Shown: positions 62,106-64,000 of the stretch, piece by piece
Layout of the letters: the number at the start of each line of letters is the position of its first letter
Position numbering within the stretch: position 1 is the stretch's first letter
NCBI RefSeq assembly: GCF_029846235.1
Contig: NZ_JARVWP010000014.1
Location: forward strand, 107,001 to 171,000
Direction: 5' to 3'
DNA length: 64,000 nucleotides
From: Bradyrhizobium sp. CER78
GTDB taxonomy: Bacteria; Pseudomonadota; Alphaproteobacteria; Rhizobiales; Xanthobacteraceae
Notes under the pieces: generated by a model
What the model was told of the DNA's origin: nothing
The model's input: only the letters and a program-made list of their open reading frames with translations
Databases searched by the model: none
Position numbers and translations under genes: made by a program

Positions 62106-62202
62106 TAGAGCGTTTTCGAGCGAAGTGGACGCCGGTTCGCGTGAAGAAAACGCGTCAAAGCACAAAACCAGAGCATCGGTTTCAATCAGAGCCGATGCTC
62201 TA
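62106..62202. repeat. Dispersed repeat, family F (copy 2, inverted)
   Basis: TAGAGCGTTTTCGAGCGAAG, then TGGACGCCGGTTCGCGTGAA, then GAAAACGCGTC, and GAGCATCGG...CCGATGCTC hairpin at the end. It is the reverse complement of the 33561-33656 element, with the same two modules (an ACCGGCGTCCACTTCGC block and a hairpin block). Confidence 0.78.
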
Positions 62203-62204
62203 AT

Positions 62205-62265
62205 GGGATCGTGCTCGCCACGATCCCGACGGCGCCGGAGCGCGATGAAGATCTCATCGCGCTCC
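62205..62265. terminator. Two hairpins between convergent aqpZ and purK
   Basis: GGGATCGTG-CTCGC-CACGATCCC (62205-62227, 9 pairs) and GGAGCGCGATGA-AGATC-TCATCGCGCTCC (62237-62265, 12 perfect pairs). They lie 9 bases before the purK stop on the other strand, so they can end both transcripts. No T-run is seen, so they may be repeat-derived rather than classic terminators. Confidence 0.5.
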
Positions 62266-62273
62266 AGCGGAAT

Positions 62274-63383
62274 TCATGGCTTGCGGGGCGGCGTCACTTC
62301 GGTGACGTGCCCCATCTTGCGGCCGGGGCGCGGCGTGCCCTTGCCGTACAGATGCACGGTGGCACCGGGAACGGTGAGCCACTGCTCGTAGCTCAGGATG
62401 TCGTCGCCGATCAGGTTGGTCATGGTGACCACGTCGCCATGGCGCACCGGCTTGCCCAGCGGCCAGCCGGCGATGGCGCGGATGTGCTGCTCGAACTGCG
62501 AGATCGAGGCGCCGTCGAGCGTCCAGTGACCGGAATTGTGCACGCGCGGTGCGATCTCGTTGACCAGCACCGTCGCCGCCTTGCCGTTGCCGGGAACCAC
62601 GAACAATTCCACCGCGAGCACGCCGACATAATCGAGTGCCGACGCGATCTTTTCGGCGATCGCGCGCGCCTGTGCGGCAAGCGCCTCGGGAATCGCGGCG
62701 GGGGCGCGGGAGATCTTCAGGATGTGGTCGCGATGCTCGTTCTCAGTGACGTCGAAGCACTCGACTTCGCCGGACGCGGAGCGCGCCGCGATCACCGAGA
62801 TCTCGCGTTCGAACGGCACGAAGGCCTCGAGGATGGCCGACTTGGTGCCGAGGTCTTCCCAGACCTGTTCGATGTCATCGCCCGGGCGGATGATGGCCTG
62901 GCCCTTGCCGTCATAGCCGAAGCGGCGGGTCTTTATGACAGCAGGCAAGCCGATCCGTTCGATCGCGCCGCGCAGCGTGGCGACCGAGGAGACGTCGGCA
63001 TAATCGGCGGTGCCGATGCCGAGTTTGCAGATGAAATCCTTCTCGATCAGCCGGTCCTGCGTGGTCTCGAGGATCTTGTACGCGGGCAGCACCGGGCGGC
63101 GCGCGGCGAGCACCATCGCGGTCGCGGCCGGGACGTTCTCGAATTCATAGGTGACGACGTCGACGTCGTTGGCGAACAATTCGAGCGCCTCGACGTCGGC
63201 GTATTCCGCGCAGGTTGCCTTCTGCACGACGTCGAAGGCGGGCGAATCCGGATCCGGCGAAAACACCTCGCAGCGCAGCCCGAGGCGCGCCGCGGACATC
63301 GCCAGCATCCGGCCCAATTGTCCTCCGCCGAGGATTCCAATGGTGTCGCCCGGCTTCAGCTTCACTCCGTTCGAAGCCGTCAC
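62274..63383 (-). CDS. purK: 5-(carboxyamino)imidazole ribonucleotide synthase PurK
   Basis: A 369-residue ATP-grasp enzyme of purine synthesis: AIR + bicarbonate + ATP to N5-CAIR. Marks are the N-terminal GDTIGILGGGQLGRMLAMSA, EFENVPAATAM (substrate loop), the ATP-grasp region GLPAVIKTRRFGYDGKGQAI and the acidic metal site in LAVELFVVPGNGK and NEIAPRVHNSGHWTLDGA. Translation starts at GTG 63383, overlapping the purE stop (GTGA), a translational coupling. The product goes to PurE. Full length. Confidence 0.96.
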   Translation of the reverse strand: MTASNGVKLKPGDTIGILGGGQLGRMLAMSAARLGLRCEVFSPDPDSPAFDVVQKATCAEYADVEALELFANDVDVVTYEFENVPAATAMVLAARRPVLPAYKILETTQDRLIEKDFICKLGIGTADYADVSSVATLRGAIERIGLPAVIKTRRFGYDGKGQAIIRPGDDIEQVWEDLGTKSAILEAFVPFEREISVIAARSASGEVECFDVTENEHRDHILKISRAPAAIPEALAAQARAIAEKIASALDYVGVLAVELFVVPGNGKAATVLVNEIAPRVHNSGHWTLDGASISQFEQHIRAIAGWPLGKPVRHGDVVTMTNLIGDDILSYEQWLTVPGATVHLYGKGTPRPGRKMGHVTEVTPPRKP

Positions 63384-63868
63384 GCCGCGCCCTCCGGATG
63401 GTCCTTGACCGCATCGGTCTGCTGCTTGCGCCAGGCCGCAAGGCGGCTCGACAAAGCAGGATCGTTGAGCGCGAGCACGCTCGCCGCGAGCAGCGCGGCG
63501 TTGATCGCGCCGGGCTTGCCGATCGCCAGCGTTCCGACCGGGATGCCCGCCGGCATCTGCACGATCGAATAGAGCGAATCGACGCCGGACAGCGCTTTCG
63601 ACTCGACGGGAACCCCGAACACCGGAAGCTCCGTCAGCGCGGCCGTCATGCCCGGCAGATGGGCGGCACCACCGGCACCGGCAATGATCACCTTGTGCCC
63701 GGCAGCCTTGGCGCCCTTGGCAAAGGCATAGAGCCGATCGGGGGTGCGGTGCGCCGAAACGATGCGCGTTTCGCAGGCAACACCCAGCGCCGCCAGGGTT
63801 TCGGCGGCATGGCGCATGGTTTCCCAGTCGGACTGGCTTCCCATGATGATGGCGATCGGAGCGGTCAT
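63380..63868 (-). CDS. purE: N5-carboxyaminoimidazole ribonucleotide mutase PurE
   Basis: A 162-residue class I PurE, converting N5-CAIR to CAIR for purine synthesis. Conserved blocks are IAIIMGSQSDWETMRHAAE (phosphate loop), VSAHRTPDRLYAFAK (the catalytic His), IAGAGGAAHLPGMTAALT and LPVFGVPVESKALSGVDSLY. The overlap with purK shows a purEK operon. The ATG at 63868 begins the conserved sequence. Confidence 0.96.
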   Translation of the reverse strand: MTAPIAIIMGSQSDWETMRHAAETLAALGVACETRIVSAHRTPDRLYAFAKGAKAAGHKVIIAGAGGAAHLPGMTAALTELPVFGVPVESKALSGVDSLYSIVQMPAGIPVGTLAIGKPGAINAALLAASVLALNDPALSSRLAAWRKQQTDAVKDHPEGAA

Positions 63869-63955
63869 CTCTTCAATTCTGTGCAGGAATCCAAAAGCAT
63901 AGGCCGATTATAGGGGCGGCCCGGTTCTCATCCAAGGCGTGGCAAGGGAGTCAGA

Positions 63956-63997
63956 ATGGACTATCCTGTCTTGGTGAATCCCGGCAAGCCTTCATAA
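63956..63997 (+). other. Possible short leader ORF (13 codons)
   Basis: ATG at 63956, 6 bases after AAGGGAG, codes for a 13-residue peptide (MDYPVLVNPGKPS) and stops at 63995-63997. It is divergent to purE and its downstream gene is outside the window. It could be a leader peptide, a real small gene, or chance. Confidence 0.25.
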
Positions 63998-64000
63998 GCA

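Overview
The window is high-GC chromosomal DNA from an alphaproteobacterium, most likely a Bradyrhizobium or a close Nitrobacteraceae relative such as Rhodopseudomonas. This is inferred from gene content: GapR (DUF2312), DUF1244, DUF1036, DUF2312-type small proteins, split pntAA/pntAB, an aa3-type oxidase subunit IV, promoters of EcfG and alphaproteobacterial RpoH type, CtrA-like boxes, and several dispersed palindromic repeat families. No database search was possible. It looks like ordinary core chromosome with many conserved housekeeping genes and small scars. There is no prophage, plasmid or integrative element, no CRISPR array, and I saw no rRNA or tRNA gene.

Layout. 0.1-5 kb: a TetR regulator, a frameshifted acyl-CoA dehydrogenase remnant, periplasmic asparaginase, xylulokinase, then a deletion scar joining the start of a sugar ABC ATPase to the end of an AraC regulator. 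5-16 kb: a metallo-beta-lactamase-fold protein, htpG with an RpoH-type promoter, a DUF2278 gene, a COG0523 GTPase behind a Zur-type operator, a DUF3095 protein, a DUF559 nuclease-like gene lying inside a palindromic repeat, a MATE exporter, a GNAT, sodB with a perfect EcfG-type promoter, and crcB. 16-29 kb: the Tol-Pal envelope cluster tolQRAB ... pal-cpoB, then tilS and ftsH. Between tolB and pal sit a membrane GGDEF-EAL protein and a FeeM/LuxI-fold N-acyltransferase. 29-37 kb: DUF3052, an orphan amino-acid-type binding protein, a large membrane protein, a TetR regulator, OsmC, a DUF1036-pyk pair, DUF1244 and GapR. 37-44 kb: a class III cyclase with TPR repeats, a large autotransporter of mosaic base composition, a SnoaL-like protein and a LysR regulator. 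44-50.5 kb: two cell-wall proteins (a DUF882 peptidase-like protein and a YkuD L,D-transpeptidase) and an orphan sigma-54 response regulator. 50.6-58.6 kb: an M3 oligopeptidase, a tiny cytochrome oxidase subunit IV gene, the proton-translocating transhydrogenase operon pntAA-pntAB-pntB, a hydrolase, a cation/proton antiporter and a cupin. 58.8-64 kb: an Ala/Pro-rich membrane-anchored protein, a TPR lipoprotein, rpsU, aqpZ and purEK.

How the parts fit. The strongest theme is the cell envelope and its link to growth and stress: Tol-Pal, CpoB, L,D-transpeptidase, DUF882, FtsH, HtpG and SOD. Two exact TTAA-N7-TTAA boxes (CtrA-like) stand in front of the FeeM-like synthase and the orphan sigma-54 regulator, and TTAACCAT half-sites stand before tolQ and pal, suggesting cell-cycle control. 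The two observations I find most worth following are the lipid-signal synthase plus c-di-GMP enzyme inside the Tol-Pal cluster, and the DUF559 gene that occupies the loop of a dispersed palindromic element and borrows its ribosome-binding site from that element.
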